A stretch of 64,000 nt of DNA from Hymenobacter nitidus (GTDB taxonomy: Bacteria > Bacteroidota > Bacteroidia > Cytophagales > Hymenobacteraceae): assembly GCF_020447315.1 (NCBI RefSeq), contig NZ_JAJADQ010000001.1, forward strand, positions 496,001-560,000, given 5' to 3'. Position 1 is the stretch's first letter, and each line of letters starts with the position of its first letter. The notes under the pieces are model-generated. The model did no database searches. It worked only from the letters and a program-made list of their open reading frames with translations, and had not been told where the DNA came from. Below are positions 49,465-58,442 of this stretch, piece by piece. Both the position numbers and the translations under genes were made by a program.

Positions 49465-49570
49465 ACGGTGTAGAGACGCATACTTGCGTCCCCTCGTTGA
49501 ACGACTTGTGCCGTGCCGCTACAAGCAACGGCCGCAACGATTGAGACGCAAGTATGCGTCTCTACACCGT
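49465..49570. repeat. Long inverted repeat with 26-bp perfect arms (repetitive element)
   Basis: Arm 49465-49490 and arm 49545-49570 are exact reverse complements, separated by 54 bases. Each arm contains an inner dyad (GACGCA..TGCGTC). The core GTAGAGACGCA...TGCGTC is of a type I associate with dispersed palindromic repeats in Hymenobacter; only one copy pair is in this window. Lies between the dsbA-like start and the DUF1905-like gene. Confidence 0.8.
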
Positions 49571-49607
49571 TCTGCTTTACTTTAGACTTTCCACTACCGG
49601 CCCGTGT

Positions 49608-50108
49608 ATGTCTGATTCCGCCCCCACTGCCACTTTCACGGCTCTGCTCGAACCGGGTGGCCCGAGCTTTATGCCCACCCAGATTGTAATCGTGCCGCAG
49701 GACGTGGTGGCAAGCCTCGGGGGCAGCGCCACGCGGCGCGTGGTGGGCACTCTCAACGGATTTCCCATCCGGCTAGGGCTGCTGCCCCTGAACTCGGGCG
49801 AGCGGTACCTGATGGTGAACAAGGACACCTGCAAAGCCGCCGGTCTGCGCCTGGGCCAGCAGCTGACCGTGTGCCTCACCCCCGACCCCACCCCCGACGC
49901 TGTGGACCTGCCCACCGAGCTGGCCGAGGGCCTGGCCGAATGGCCCGAAGCGGCGGCCGGCTTTCAGCGCCTGACCGGGGGCATGAAGCGCGCCATTGCC
50001 TACCACATCAACACGGCCAAGCGCCCCGAAACCCGGCTCAACCGCACCATGCAGGTGCTGCGTCAGCTGGCCACGGGCGGCCATCCGTTTCGGGCACCCA
50101 AAGACTAA
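49608..50108 (+). CDS. DUF1905 / YdeI-like hypothetical protein
   Basis: A 166-residue soluble protein. The N-terminal part has the DUF1905 beta-barrel pattern: ATFTALLEPGGPSFMPTQIVIV, then VVGTLNGFPIRLGLLPLNSG and YLMVNKDTCKAAGLRLGQQLTVCL. The C-terminal part resembles YdeI-like helical modules (GFQRLTGGMKRAIAYHINTA, ETRLNRTMQVLRQLA). No enzymatic motif. Start is the ATG at 49608, 24 bases after a TACTTTAG element and just beyond the inverted repeat. Confidence 0.8.
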   Translation: MSDSAPTATFTALLEPGGPSFMPTQIVIVPQDVVASLGGSATRRVVGTLNGFPIRLGLLPLNSGERYLMVNKDTCKAAGLRLGQQLTVCLTPDPTPDAVDLPTELAEGLAEWPEAAAGFQRLTGGMKRAIAYHINTAKRPETRLNRTMQVLRQLATGGHPFRAPKD

Positions 50109-50174
50109 CAACCGCCCGTGGCGCGTTATAGTGGGCAAATACGGATATTCGCAGGTCCTTATTCCCTTTTCGCT

Positions 50175-50864
50175 ATGCTCCGTCTTCTGTGTTTTGCCCT
50201 GCTGTTGTCGGTTACGGCCAGCTGCAGCCAGCGGGTGTATACGGCCAACGCGCTGGTGCCCGAAGCCCTGACCCAGCACAAGCTGGTCGCCATTCTGCCC
50301 TTCGACGTGCAGCTCGACCGGTTTAGCCTGGAAGCCATTGCCTACGTGGGGGATGAGCCGCTGAGTCCGGAGGAAACCGACAAGCGCAAGCAGCGTTGGG
50401 AGGAAAAGCAGAAAGCGCAGCGGCGGGAAGTTGCCTACCAGCTGCAGCAGGAACTGCTCAACCAGCTGCTGCTGCGCCAGGCCAAGCAGCCCTACAAAGT
50501 GCAGTTTCAGAACGTGGCGGAAACCAACAGCCGCCTGGAGCGGGCCGGCATCACCTACGACAACCTAAACGACCACAGCATGGCCGAGCTGAAGGCAGCC
50601 CTGGGCGTGGATGCGGTTCTGTCGGGCGAAACCTCGCTGTTTCAGCCCCTGCCCAACGGGGTGGCCGTGGCCCTGCTGGTGTTCAGCACCGGCATTATTC
50701 CCCCGAACGAGGTACAAACCAACGTCACGATTCACGACTGCCAGAGCGGCGACCTGGTCTGGAAATTCGACCACCAGCTCATCGGCGACCTGCGCAGCAA
50801 CCCGGCCACGCTGGCCCGCATTCTGGTGCGCAACTCGGCCAAGACGTTTCCCTACCGGCCCTAG
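50175..50864 (+). CDS. Lipoprotein, unknown (CsgG/LpoB-like pattern)
   Basis: A 229-residue lipoprotein (lipobox SVTASCSQ). After the anchor come KLVAILPFDVQLDRFSL, a basic helix (KRKQRWEEKQKAQRREVAYQ, then LQQELLNQLLLRQ), and MAELKAALGVDAVLSGETSLFQPLPNGVAVALLVF. The arrangement (strand LVAILPF, helical insertion, ADAVLSGE strand) recalls CsgG/LpoB-type periplasmic domains that bind cell-wall or outer-membrane machinery, but this is a fold impression only. Start at 50175 gives the signal peptide. Confidence 0.65.
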   Translation: MLRLLCFALLLSVTASCSQRVYTANALVPEALTQHKLVAILPFDVQLDRFSLEAIAYVGDEPLSPEETDKRKQRWEEKQKAQRREVAYQLQQELLNQLLLRQAKQPYKVQFQNVAETNSRLERAGITYDNLNDHSMAELKAALGVDAVLSGETSLFQPLPNGVAVALLVFSTGIIPPNEVQTNVTIHDCQSGDLVWKFDHQLIGDLRSNPATLARILVRNSAKTFPYRP

Positions 50865-50873
50865 CAAGGCCGC

Positions 50874-51269
50874 TCAGACTATCCGCAGCCAGCTTTTGGC
50901 CGTAGGCAGATCTTCGAAGGAGAGCACCACGGGCTGAGCCAGGGTATCGATGGAACGGTCGACGGAGAAGCGGCTGTACTGGTTGGGCGAGTACACCCAG
51001 GCCACGTAGTGCAGCCCAGCCGCGTGCAGGCGCGGAAACACGTTTATGGAGCGCCACTCGGGCGTCTCCAGCCACATATCCGTTACCTGCGTGTTGTCGT
51101 TGAGCAGCTTCTGGCAGTGTTCCGCCTCTACCAGCCCCAGGATGGCCTCGCCGCCTTCCCGGGCCCGCTCCAGCGTTATTTCATCGCGCCACTCCGCAAA
51201 CAGCCACTCGTTCTTGTAGTCGTAGTAAACCGTGAGGTAGGGCAGCTCCTGCAGAACGCGTAGCGACAT
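50874..51269 (-). CDS. SpoIIAA/STAS-like hypothetical protein, paralogue 2
   Basis: A 131-residue homologue of the protein at 871-1269 (see shared blocks LLNDNTQVTDMW, YVAWVYSPNQYSRFSVD and FEDLPTAKSWL). Start MSLRVLQELPYLTVYYD at 51269; the longer frame to 51368 adds sequence without similarity to the paralogue. Convergent with the unknown lipoprotein gene. Function unknown. Confidence 0.6.
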   Translation of the reverse strand: MSLRVLQELPYLTVYYDYKNEWLFAEWRDEITLERAREGGEAILGLVEAEHCQKLLNDNTQVTDMWLETPEWRSINVFPRLHAAGLHYVAWVYSPNQYSRFSVDRSIDTLAQPVVLSFEDLPTAKSWLRIV

Positions 51270-51483
51270 AAACCGGGAATATGGGAGCTGAAAAAGATGA
51301 GGAAATGAGGCTAATCCGGCCGGCTGCCCCCGTAGCGCAAAGCTAAGAAAATCAGCCACCTTGCCCACCAGCGCCCAGCTGATGGGAGCTGCTCGGCCGT
51401 AACCTTCGGGGCCGCGGAGCGGTTAAGCAGGCTACGTGCCGGCCCCGCGGGGTCGGCTTTTCACTGTTTATCTACCAAGAGTT

Positions 51484-52488
51484 ATGGAATACAAAGAGTT
51501 AGGCGACTCCGGCGTGAAAGCGTCGGTTATTACGTTTGGCAGCTGGGCCGCCGGCGGCTGGATGTGGGGCGGCACCGAGCAGAACGACGCCGTGGGCGCT
51601 ATCCGGGCCTCGTACGATCTGGGCGTAACCTCCATCGATACGGCTCCAATTTACGGCATGGGCCTAAGCGAGCAAATCGTGGGCGAGGCCATCAAGGGCC
51701 TGCCGCGCGACAAGGTGCAGATCCTGACCAAGTTCGGCATGCGCTGGGATTTGGCCGAGCCCAAGGGCGACTTCGGCTTCAAGACCAAGGACAACGACGG
51801 CCGCGACCTGGACGTGTACAAATACGCCGCCCCGGAAAGCATCATCAAGGAGTGCGAGGACAGCCTCAAGCGCCTGGGCACCGACTATATCGACCTCTAC
51901 CAGATTCACTGGCCCGACGTGACTACGCCCATCGATGCCACGATGGAAGCCGTGGCGCGCCTCGTGGAGCAGGGCAAGGTGCGGGCCGTGGGCGTGAGCA
52001 ACTACTCGGCCCAGCAGATGGCCGAAGCCGAAAAAACCGTGAAGCTGGCCTCCAACCAAGTACCCTACAGCATGGTGCGGCGCGATATTGAAAAGGAAGT
52101 TGTGCCATACTCCATCGAGCACCACAAGGCTATTCTGGCCTACAGCCCCCTGCAGCTGGGGCTGCTGACCGGCAAAATCAAGCCGGGCCAGCACTTCGAC
52201 GCCAGCGACCTGCGCGCCACGCACCCGCTATTCAAGGCCGAGTTCGTGACCCGCGTGAACAGCTTCCTCGACAAAATCCGGCCGCTGGCCGAAAGCAAAA
52301 GCGCCACTCTGTCGCAGGTGGTGCTGCGCTGGACGATTTCGCAGCCCGGCATTACGGTGGCCCTGGTGGGCGCCCGCAACGCCGAGCAGGCCGTGCAGAA
52401 TGCCAAGGCCATCGACGTGAAGCTCTCGAGCGAGGAGCTGGACTTCATTACCAAGGAGCTGAGCCAGCTGCAGCCGGCCAAGGCCTAA
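51484..52488 (+). CDS. Aldo/keto reductase
   Basis: A 334-residue NADPH-dependent oxidoreductase. The catalytic tetrad is visible: Asp and Tyr in TSIDTAPIYGMGLSE, Lys in ILTKFGMRWD and His in LYQIHWPD. The cofactor-binding end shows TLSQVVLRWTISQPGITVALVGA. Start MEYKELGDSGVKAS at 51484. Likely a general detoxifying carbonyl reductase; substrate unknown. Followed by a terminator. Confidence 0.92.
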   Translation: MEYKELGDSGVKASVITFGSWAAGGWMWGGTEQNDAVGAIRASYDLGVTSIDTAPIYGMGLSEQIVGEAIKGLPRDKVQILTKFGMRWDLAEPKGDFGFKTKDNDGRDLDVYKYAAPESIIKECEDSLKRLGTDYIDLYQIHWPDVTTPIDATMEAVARLVEQGKVRAVGVSNYSAQQMAEAEKTVKLASNQVPYSMVRRDIEKEVVPYSIEHHKAILAYSPLQLGLLTGKIKPGQHFDASDLRATHPLFKAEFVTRVNSFLDKIRPLAESKSATLSQVVLRWTISQPGITVALVGARNAEQAVQNAKAIDVKLSSEELDFITKELSQLQPAKA

Positions 52489-52526
52489 GCCCCGCGGCGC
52501 TCCGCCCCTTCCGTTCGTATCCGTAT

Positions 52527-52564
52527 AAGAAGGTCGTGGAGCATATTCCACGGCCTTCTTTTTT
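52527..52564 (+). terminator. Terminator after the aldo/keto reductase gene
   Basis: AAGAAGG and CGTGGA pair with TCCACG and CCTTCTT, followed by a T-run. Confidence 0.8.
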
Positions 52565-52576
52565 GTTGTGACTTGC

Positions 52577-53623
52577 ATGGATTCCCCCTACACCACGCTC
52601 ACCATTCAGGAAATCCGGGAGGAAGCGCCGGACACCAAAAGCTTCGTACTAGTGCCCCCGGCCGGCGGGGAGCTGGCGTACCGGAGCGGGCAGTACCTTA
52701 CGCTGGAGCACCGGCAGTACAGGCAGCAGGTGCGGCGCTCCTATTCGCTCAGTTCCTCGCCGGCCTGGCACGAGCCGCCGACCATTACGGTGAAGCGGGT
52801 GGACAACGGCCTGTTGTCGCGCTACCTCATCGACCAGGCCCGCGTCGGCGACACGCTCCAGACGCTGGGTGCAGCCGGCTTTTTCACTCTGCCCGAAAAC
52901 CTGAGCAAGTACCAGCAGCTGATCCTGCTGGCGGCGGGCAGCGGCATCACTCCCATTTTTTCCCTGCTCAAAACCGTGCTGCGCGAGTTTCCGCAGCTGC
53001 GGGTGCTGCTCATCTACAGCAACCGCAGCCCGGCCACCACCATTTTCCGGGCCGAGCTGGAGCAGCTAAGCCGGCAGTTTGCGCAGCAGCTGCACCTGGA
53101 GCTTATTTACAGTATTGACCCCAACCTGAGCCGGGCCCACCTGCACAAAGATTTGCTTGAAGCCTTGGTAGGCCGGCACGCGCCCGGCCCGCCGGGCCAG
53201 ACGCTGGCTTACCTCTGTGGCCCGCTGAACTACATGCGCATGGGCACCTACGGCCTGCACGAAGCCGGCCTGCCGCTCAGCCACATCCGGCGCGAGCTGT
53301 TTCATACAACTACAGCGCCCGTGCCCCACCGCGTGCCCCCCGACACGGCCGCCCACCAGGTGACTATCCGGCTGCGGGGCACGGCGCACCAACTCTCGGT
53401 GCAGTATCCGCAGACGATTTTGCAGGCCGCCAAGCGCCAGGGCTTGGTGCTGCCCTACAGCTGCGAGGCCGGGCAGTGTGGCAACTGTGCTGCCCGCTGC
53501 ACGGCCGGCACCATCTGGATGGCCACCAACGAAGTGCTGACCGACCGGGAAACCGCGCGGGGCCTTGTGCTCACCTGCACCGGCTACCCCATTGGCGGTG
53601 ATGTCACGCTGGAAATTCAGTAG
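52577..53623 (+). CDS. Flavin/2Fe-2S ferredoxin reductase (PaaE/Hmp-type)
   Basis: A 348-residue electron-transfer protein. An N-terminal FAD-binding barrel has RRSYSLSSSPAW (RxYS motif), then an NAD(P)-binding domain with LLAAGSGITPIFSLLKTVL. The C-terminal plant-type ferredoxin domain supplies the cluster ligands in SCEAGQCGNCAARC, with the fourth Cys in LVLTCTGYP. This order (FAD, NAD, 2Fe-2S) matches PaaE and HmpX-like reductases that feed oxygenases or fatty-acid desaturases. No oxygenase gene is adjacent. Confidence 0.9.
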   Translation: MDSPYTTLTIQEIREEAPDTKSFVLVPPAGGELAYRSGQYLTLEHRQYRQQVRRSYSLSSSPAWHEPPTITVKRVDNGLLSRYLIDQARVGDTLQTLGAAGFFTLPENLSKYQQLILLAAGSGITPIFSLLKTVLREFPQLRVLLIYSNRSPATTIFRAELEQLSRQFAQQLHLELIYSIDPNLSRAHLHKDLLEALVGRHAPGPPGQTLAYLCGPLNYMRMGTYGLHEAGLPLSHIRRELFHTTTAPVPHRVPPDTAAHQVTIRLRGTAHQLSVQYPQTILQAAKRQGLVLPYSCEAGQCGNCAARCTAGTIWMATNEVLTDRETARGLVLTCTGYPIGGDVTLEIQ

Positions 53624-53636
53624 CCAGACGGCCATT

Positions 53637-53668
53637 AAAAAAGCCCGGCTCAACGAGCCGGGCTTTTT
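53637..53668. terminator. Bidirectional terminator
   Basis: Perfect stem GCCCGGCTC / GAGCCGGGC with a 3-nt loop, flanked by A- and T-runs between convergent genes. Confidence 0.85.
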
Positions 53669-53709
53669 CAGAGAGGAAATCTTGGTGAAGCGCAGAGAAG
53701 CTACTGGCC

Positions 53710-54288
53710 TTATTTAGGCATCACTACTTTGTCGATTACGTGAATCACGCCGTTGCTTTGCAGCACGTCGTAAGTCGAAATGCAGGATACATTGCCTTTC
53801 TCGTCGGTCAGAACCACGTTTTTGGGGCCGTTCATAGTGGCATACAAGCTGCCGCCGCTTACGGTTTTCAGCGTGGCCGTGCCTTTGCCGGCCTTGATGG
53901 CGGCCATGATTTTGTCGGAAGTCATGTTGCCGGCTACCACGTGGTAAGTCAGGATTTTGGTGAGAGTAGCCTTGTTTTCGGGCTTCACCAGGGTTTCCAC
54001 GGTGCCAGCGGGCAGGGCGTTGAAAGCAGCATTAGTCGGGGCGAATACGGTGAAGGGACCTTTGCCCTGCAGGGTTTCGACCAGACCAGCGGCCTTCACG
54101 GCGGCTACCAGCGTGGTGTGGTCTTTCGAGTTCACCGCGTTTTCCACGATGTTCTTATTGGCGTACATGGCTTCACCGCCTACCATCACGGTGCCAGCGG
54201 GCGTCATCTTGGCCTGGGCCGAAGCCGACTGAACCGTAGCAGCGCCGAGCATGGCGACCAGAGCGAGGGAAAACAGATTTTTTTTCAT
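53710..54288 (-). CDS. Secreted fasciclin-domain protein
   Basis: A 192-residue protein with signal peptide ([21 protein letters not shown]) and one fasciclin (FAS1) domain. The H1 box is [19 protein letters not shown], and the H2 region is [14 protein letters not shown], ending [17 protein letters not shown]1 proteins mediate adhesion to surfaces or polysaccharides. Single-gene unit. Confidence 0.93.
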   Translation of the reverse strand: MKKNLFSLALVAMLGAATVQSASAQAKMTPAGTVMVGGEAMYANKNIVENAVNSKDHTTLVAAVKAAGLVETLQGKGPFTVFAPTNAAFNALPAGTVETLVKPENKATLTKILTYHVVAGNMTSDKIMAAIKAGKGTATLKTVSGGSLYATMNGPKNVVLTDEKGNVSCISTYDVLQSNGVIHVIDKVVMPK

Positions 54289-54466
54289 GGTACTTTTTGC
54301 AGAAAAAGGTTGGGGTCGGAACTGACGGCACTTACGCAGGAGCTTTCGTCCCCGGATTTCAGCCTCCCCAAAATTTCTCAGCTAAGCACCCCAAACCAGC
54401 CTGCTTTACGCCGGACAGGTGCATCTCAGAGCTCTGCTATTCACACTATTACCTGTCTGCCAAAAA

Positions 54467-57364
54467 TTAAAAGCCGATATCGAGCACCAGCGGCTGCACC
54501 TGCCACTGACCGGTGCGCACGTTGTAGATGGTGCGCACGCCGGCCTCCAGCGAGGTGCGCAGCCGCAGCGGGTTGAACACAAACGACACGTCGAGGCCGG
54601 CGGTGCGGTACTGCCGGCTGAGGGTGTTGCTGCCTACGGCCGTATCAAAGAAGCCCATGGCCTTGATGCGCTGCACGTAGAGCAAGCGGCCCAGCTCCAG
54701 GTGCAGGTCAGCCACGGGCAGGCGGTACTCCACGCTGCCGGTGCTGAGCTTGTTGAAACTCACGTAGCCTTCGCCCCGCGGGTAGAACACGGCCGGGCTA
54801 AACCGGTACTGCTGCTGCTCTTGCTGCTGGTAGCCGCCGCGCAGCCGCAGGGAGTGGTGCTTACCCACGCCCGGCAGGTACAGGCTGCCAAACACGGCCC
54901 ACTGCCGGGCCTGCAGGCCCACGCCGAAGGGCGTGTCGCGCCAGGAGGCCGTCAGGGCCTGGCCCCAGCGCGGGGCCACGTCGCGCTTGCTTTGCTTGAG
55001 CGTGCGGGCGTAGGCCAGCGTGTAGTTCAGCACGTGCAGACTGCGGCCAAAGCCCACCTCCGTCACGGTGCGCACTGGCAAGTCGTAGCCCTGCACCTGC
55101 TCGGCATTGTAGTAGGCGCCCAGCGTAAGGGCCTGCTGATACTTGGAGCGCGTCAGGTTGAAAGGCAGCCGCACGCCGGCCGTCAGGCGGTTATAGGTCC
55201 AGTTGTCGGACAGCACCTGGTTATCCACGAAGTAGGACAGGCGCCGGCCGCCCCGCTGGAAGCCCAGATCCAGTACCGGATACAGGGCCTGGTAGCTCAG
55301 GTTGGCCGCTACGTTGGCGGTGCGCTCGGTCTGGTCGTAGCCGGCGGCCAGCACGGCCTGGGTGGTGTTCAGAATGTCCTGGGACCGGATGCCCACGCTC
55401 AGGGCCTGCCCGCTGGGCGCCTGAATCAGGCCCCAGCTGAACACGTTGAACATGTGACTAAGTCGGTGGTAGCGGGCCTGGGCCAGCGGCGTGGCCTCAG
55501 CCGGGGCCGCGCCGGGCAGCACCGGGCCCACCGTAGCCGCGCCGGGCAGCACCGGGCCCACCGTAGCCGCGCCGGGCTCCTGCCTCAGCAGCGGGTCGGT
55601 GTAGGCGGCCGGGGTGGGCGGCGCGGGCGCAGCGGGGAGCCAGGCCTCAGGCTGCAGCGGCATTTCCAGCACCTGCGCGCCCTCGGCCCGGAAGTCGTGG
55701 AAGGCCAGGTGGCGGCCGTCGGGGGCTACGGCGGCGTGGTAGGCACCCAGGGGCCGCGACGTGACCTGCCGCACCTGCCCCGAGCGGGTATCGAGGGCAT
55801 ATACGTTGTCGATGCCCGACTGCGGCGAGTTATACAGCACAAAGTCGCCCCAGGGCTGGGGGTGGCTCAGGTTGGTGTTGCTCACGGGCAGCAAGGCCTG
55901 GTGCTGGCCGGTTTCGGTATCGATGCTTCCGATGGTTTTGCCACCGGTTTGCAGCGTTACCACCACAATGGAGCGGTTGTCGGGGCGCCAGCGCGGGTGC
56001 AGGTAAAAGTCGTTGGTGGGGTTGGGCAGCACGCGCTTTTCCTGGCCGGTGACGGCATCGAGCACCACCAGTTCGTTCTGGTAGTCGGAGGCAGCGCGCA
56101 CGGCAATGATAGTGCTGCCATCGGGCGACAAGGCGGCCGTGGTGTAGCGCTGCTTGGTAGTGAGCTTGGTGAGCTGCCCGCTGCTGAGGTCCAGCACCCG
56201 GATGTCGGAGTACACGCGCTGGCCCCAGCGCACGTCGGGCCGGAACTCCAGCCAGCAGGCCTTGCCCCCACCCACCGACAGCAGCTCCGGATTATTGACC
56301 AGCCCCTGCACAAACACGCGCCGCTCGGCTCCTTTGCGGCTTAACAGCACCAGCTGCGCAATGTCGCCAAGGCCGGTTTTCACGGCCAGCACCGTGCTGT
56401 CGTTTACGTACTGCGGGTACTGATACTCGGTGAAAACCCTGGACTCGGGCTGGGTTCGGAAGGCGGTGGCTTCGGTCAGCTTCAGATCTTGCTGTTGGCC
56501 GCGCCACGTCGAGTCGAGCTGCTGCACGGTGCGCTGGTAGAGGTCATCCACCCGCAGGTTGTTGCCCGAGCTGCGCCGCAGGCTGTTGGAAAACGAGAAC
56601 GGGTAGATGGGCAGCCGGTAGTAGCGGTTCAGCACGTCGCTCCAGGCATTAGGGCCGTTGGTGCGTTTGTAGTTGGTGGTCATGAAATAGCCCAGCACGT
56701 AGTGGTTGGGCACATTGTCGCGGTAGGAGCCGGCCACCGACTTGCTGTAGCTGAAGCGGCGCCCGGCCAGCAGATTGGCCCGCAGGCCGATGTCGAAATA
56801 CGGAATCCGGCCCCGGCCGCTGCGCGTGAGCAGGGTTTCGGTACCTACCGCGTCGCCTTCCCAAAACCAGTCGGGAATGCCGAGCGTGACCACGCCCAGT
56901 CCGCCGTAGCCAAAGAGCGAGTAGGCCAGGCGGCCCAGGCCCTGCTGACCTTTGTCGTACTGCACCACGTGGCGGTACTCGTGGATAGCCAGCTGATCGA
57001 GCCAGTCGAGCGTGCCGGTCAGAAACGGGTCCTGGGGCGTGGTGGTGAAAAACTCGGAGTGGCGCGGAATGATGGTTACAAAGCCGTTGCTGACCGTGGT
57101 CTGGTTCTGCAGAATCACCGACACGGGTCGGGGCTGTTTCTCCAGCGAGGCGCTGGCTGGCCCATACACCTGTTCGAGCCGCCGAGCGGTACGCTGGGCC
57201 TGGGGTGCGAAGCCTTCGGGATAGAGCACCTGAAAGTGGGGCGTGCGCACCTGGTACCAGCGCAGGGAAGTCGGGTTCTGGGGCAACACGGGCAGGGCGG
57301 GCTGCGCCAACGCGGGCAGGCTGGCCAGAGTAGCGGCCACGGCGGCCAGAAAAAACTTGGGCAT
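54467..57364 (-). CDS. Secreted HEXXH-motif protein with TolB-like propeller and beta-barrel-like C-terminus
   Basis: A 965-residue exported protein. After a signal peptide (MPKFFLAAVAATLASLPALA) an N-terminal domain carries a gluzincin-type zinc motif: QLAIHEYRHVVQYDKG, with a possible third ligand in DWFWEGDAVGTETLL. From about residue 330 to 610 a TolB/WD40-like propeller is recognisable by SPDGSTIIAVRAAS and WRPDNRSIVVVTLQ. The last about 300 residues show amphipathic strands with Tyr/Arg ends (GVGLQARQWAVFGSLYLPG, HHSLRLRGGYQQQE), suggesting an outer-membrane barrel. A 10-residue unit (PGAATVGPVL) is duplicated in the linker. Peptidase activity is probable but unproven. Confidence 0.75.
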   Translation of the reverse strand: MPKFFLAAVAATLASLPALAQPALPVLPQNPTSLRWYQVRTPHFQVLYPEGFAPQAQRTARRLEQVYGPASASLEKQPRPVSVILQNQTTVSNGFVTIIPRHSEFFTTTPQDPFLTGTLDWLDQLAIHEYRHVVQYDKGQQGLGRLAYSLFGYGGLGVVTLGIPDWFWEGDAVGTETLLTRSGRGRIPYFDIGLRANLLAGRRFSYSKSVAGSYRDNVPNHYVLGYFMTTNYKRTNGPNAWSDVLNRYYRLPIYPFSFSNSLRRSSGNNLRVDDLYQRTVQQLDSTWRGQQQDLKLTEATAFRTQPESRVFTEYQYPQYVNDSTVLAVKTGLGDIAQLVLLSRKGAERRVFVQGLVNNPELLSVGGGKACWLEFRPDVRWGQRVYSDIRVLDLSSGQLTKLTTKQRYTTAALSPDGSTIIAVRAASDYQNELVVLDAVTGQEKRVLPNPTNDFYLHPRWRPDNRSIVVVTLQTGGKTIGSIDTETGQHQALLPVSNTNLSHPQPWGDFVLYNSPQSGIDNVYALDTRSGQVRQVTSRPLGAYHAAVAPDGRHLAFHDFRAEGAQVLEMPLQPEAWLPAAPAPPTPAAYTDPLLRQEPGAATVGPVLPGAATVGPVLPGAAPAEATPLAQARYHRLSHMFNVFSWGLIQAPSGQALSVGIRSQDILNTTQAVLAAGYDQTERTANVAANLSYQALYPVLDLGFQRGGRRLSYFVDNQVLSDNWTYNRLTAGVRLPFNLTRSKYQQALTLGAYYNAEQVQGYDLPVRTVTEVGFGRSLHVLNYTLAYARTLKQSKRDVAPRWGQALTASWRDTPFGVGLQARQWAVFGSLYLPGVGKHHSLRLRGGYQQQEQQQYRFSPAVFYPRGEGYVSFNKLSTGSVEYRLPVADLHLELGRLLYVQRIKAMGFFDTAVGSNTLSRQYRTAGLDVSFVFNPLRLRTSLEAGVRTIYNVRTGQWQVQPLVLDIGF
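55507..55566. repeat. Tandem 30-bp duplication in the linker of the HEXXH/propeller gene
   Basis: Two identical in-frame 30-bp units (55507-55536 and 55537-55566) plus a 12-bp partial third encode PGAATVGPVL twice. Likely a slippage hot spot that changes linker length without shifting the frame. Confidence 0.85.
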
Positions 57365-57594
57365 TACATCGATGGGAAGAAGCACAGCCCGCGAGGCAGG
57401 ACGCACCGGAATAGAAGAGCAGAGCAAACCCAGGGCTGCCCAGCGCAAACGGCCAGGTCGGGGTCTGACAAATTTAACGGCAAACCTGACACTTGCCGCC
57501 GTTGTTATACTGCCCGAAACGTCGTGCTTGCTTCCGGCACCTCCCCGCATCGGGCGCAGACCAAACAAGCACGGTTTTCGTAGGTAAGCCCGTG

Positions 57595-58257
57595 ATGAAA
57601 CAACTGAAAATCTACCTTCTGGGCGTGGTGCTGGCCTTAGCGGCCTGCTCGCAAAACCACTCCGACGCCCAAACCTTCCGCCGCTCCACTGCGGGCGGCG
57701 CCCCCAAAAACCTGCAAGGCTTGGCCGTGGCCACGTTTGCGGGCGGCTGCTTCTGGTGCACCGAGGAAATCTTCGAAGAGCTGCGCGGTGTCAAGCAGGT
57801 CGTGTCGGGCTACGCCGGCGGCCCGGAAAAGAACCCGACCTACGAGCAGGTGAGCAGCGGGCAGACCGGCCACGCCGAGGCCATCGAAATTTACTACGAC
57901 CCCAAGCAAATCAGCTACCAGACGCTGCTCGACGTGTTTTTCCTGGCCGGCCACGACCCCACCACCCTCAACCGCCAGGGCCCCGACGCGGGCAAGCAGT
58001 ACCGCTCGGTGGCCTTCTACCGCACGCCCCAGGAAAAGCAGCTCATCGACGCGACTATCAAGCGCGTGGATGCGTCCAAGCATTATGCCGACCCGATTGT
58101 GACCCAAGTGGTGCCCTTCCAGCAGTTCTGGCCCGCCGAAGACTACCACCAGGGCTACTACCGCCTCCACCCCGACAACCCCTACATCCAGTCGGTTTCG
58201 ACGCCCAAAATCGAGAAATTCCGCAAGGCGTACAAAGACAAGCTGAACACGCTTTAG
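57595..58257 (+). CDS. msrA: Lipid-anchored peptide methionine sulfoxide reductase MsrA
   Basis: A 220-residue MsrA. The catalytic motif AGGCFWCTEEIFEEL carries the nucleophilic Cys; VSGYAGGPEKNPTYEQVSSG and HDPTTLNRQGPDAGKQYRS complete the family core. The N-terminus is a lipoprotein signal (LALAACSQN), so it repairs oxidised methionine in exported proteins. Start ATG at 57595. Divergent from the HEXXH/propeller gene and closed by a terminator. Confidence 0.95.
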   Translation: MKQLKIYLLGVVLALAACSQNHSDAQTFRRSTAGGAPKNLQGLAVATFAGGCFWCTEEIFEELRGVKQVVSGYAGGPEKNPTYEQVSSGQTGHAEAIEIYYDPKQISYQTLLDVFFLAGHDPTTLNRQGPDAGKQYRSVAFYRTPQEKQLIDATIKRVDASKHYADPIVTQVVPFQQFWPAEDYHQGYYRLHPDNPYIQSVSTPKIEKFRKAYKDKLNTL

Positions 58258-58263
58258 CACCCT

Positions 58264-58293
58264 AAAACCCGGCCCGCACGAGCCGGGTTTTTT
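58264..58293 (+). terminator. Terminator after msrA
   Basis: AAAACCCGGC pairs with GCCGGGTTTT, followed by a T-run. Confidence 0.8.
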
Positions 58294-58366
58294 GTTGCCG
58301 CCGCCGGCCGATTCTGGTCGGCAGGTTTATTATCATCCGTCGGGCTCCTTTGTCTGCTCCCGGGGT

Positions 58367-58374
58367 TATATTTG
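58367..58374 (+). promoter_or_regulatory. -7 element for the PAS histidine kinase gene
   Basis: TATATTTG is an exact TAnnTTTG match, 69 bases before the ATG at 58443; it rules out the longer frame that would start at 58350. Confidence 0.6.
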
Positions 58375-58442
58375 CTCAGGTTGCTTTTCCCTGTGCTGGC
58401 CAGGCCCAAGAAATCTGCTGTTCATCCTTGTTGCCGATTCCT

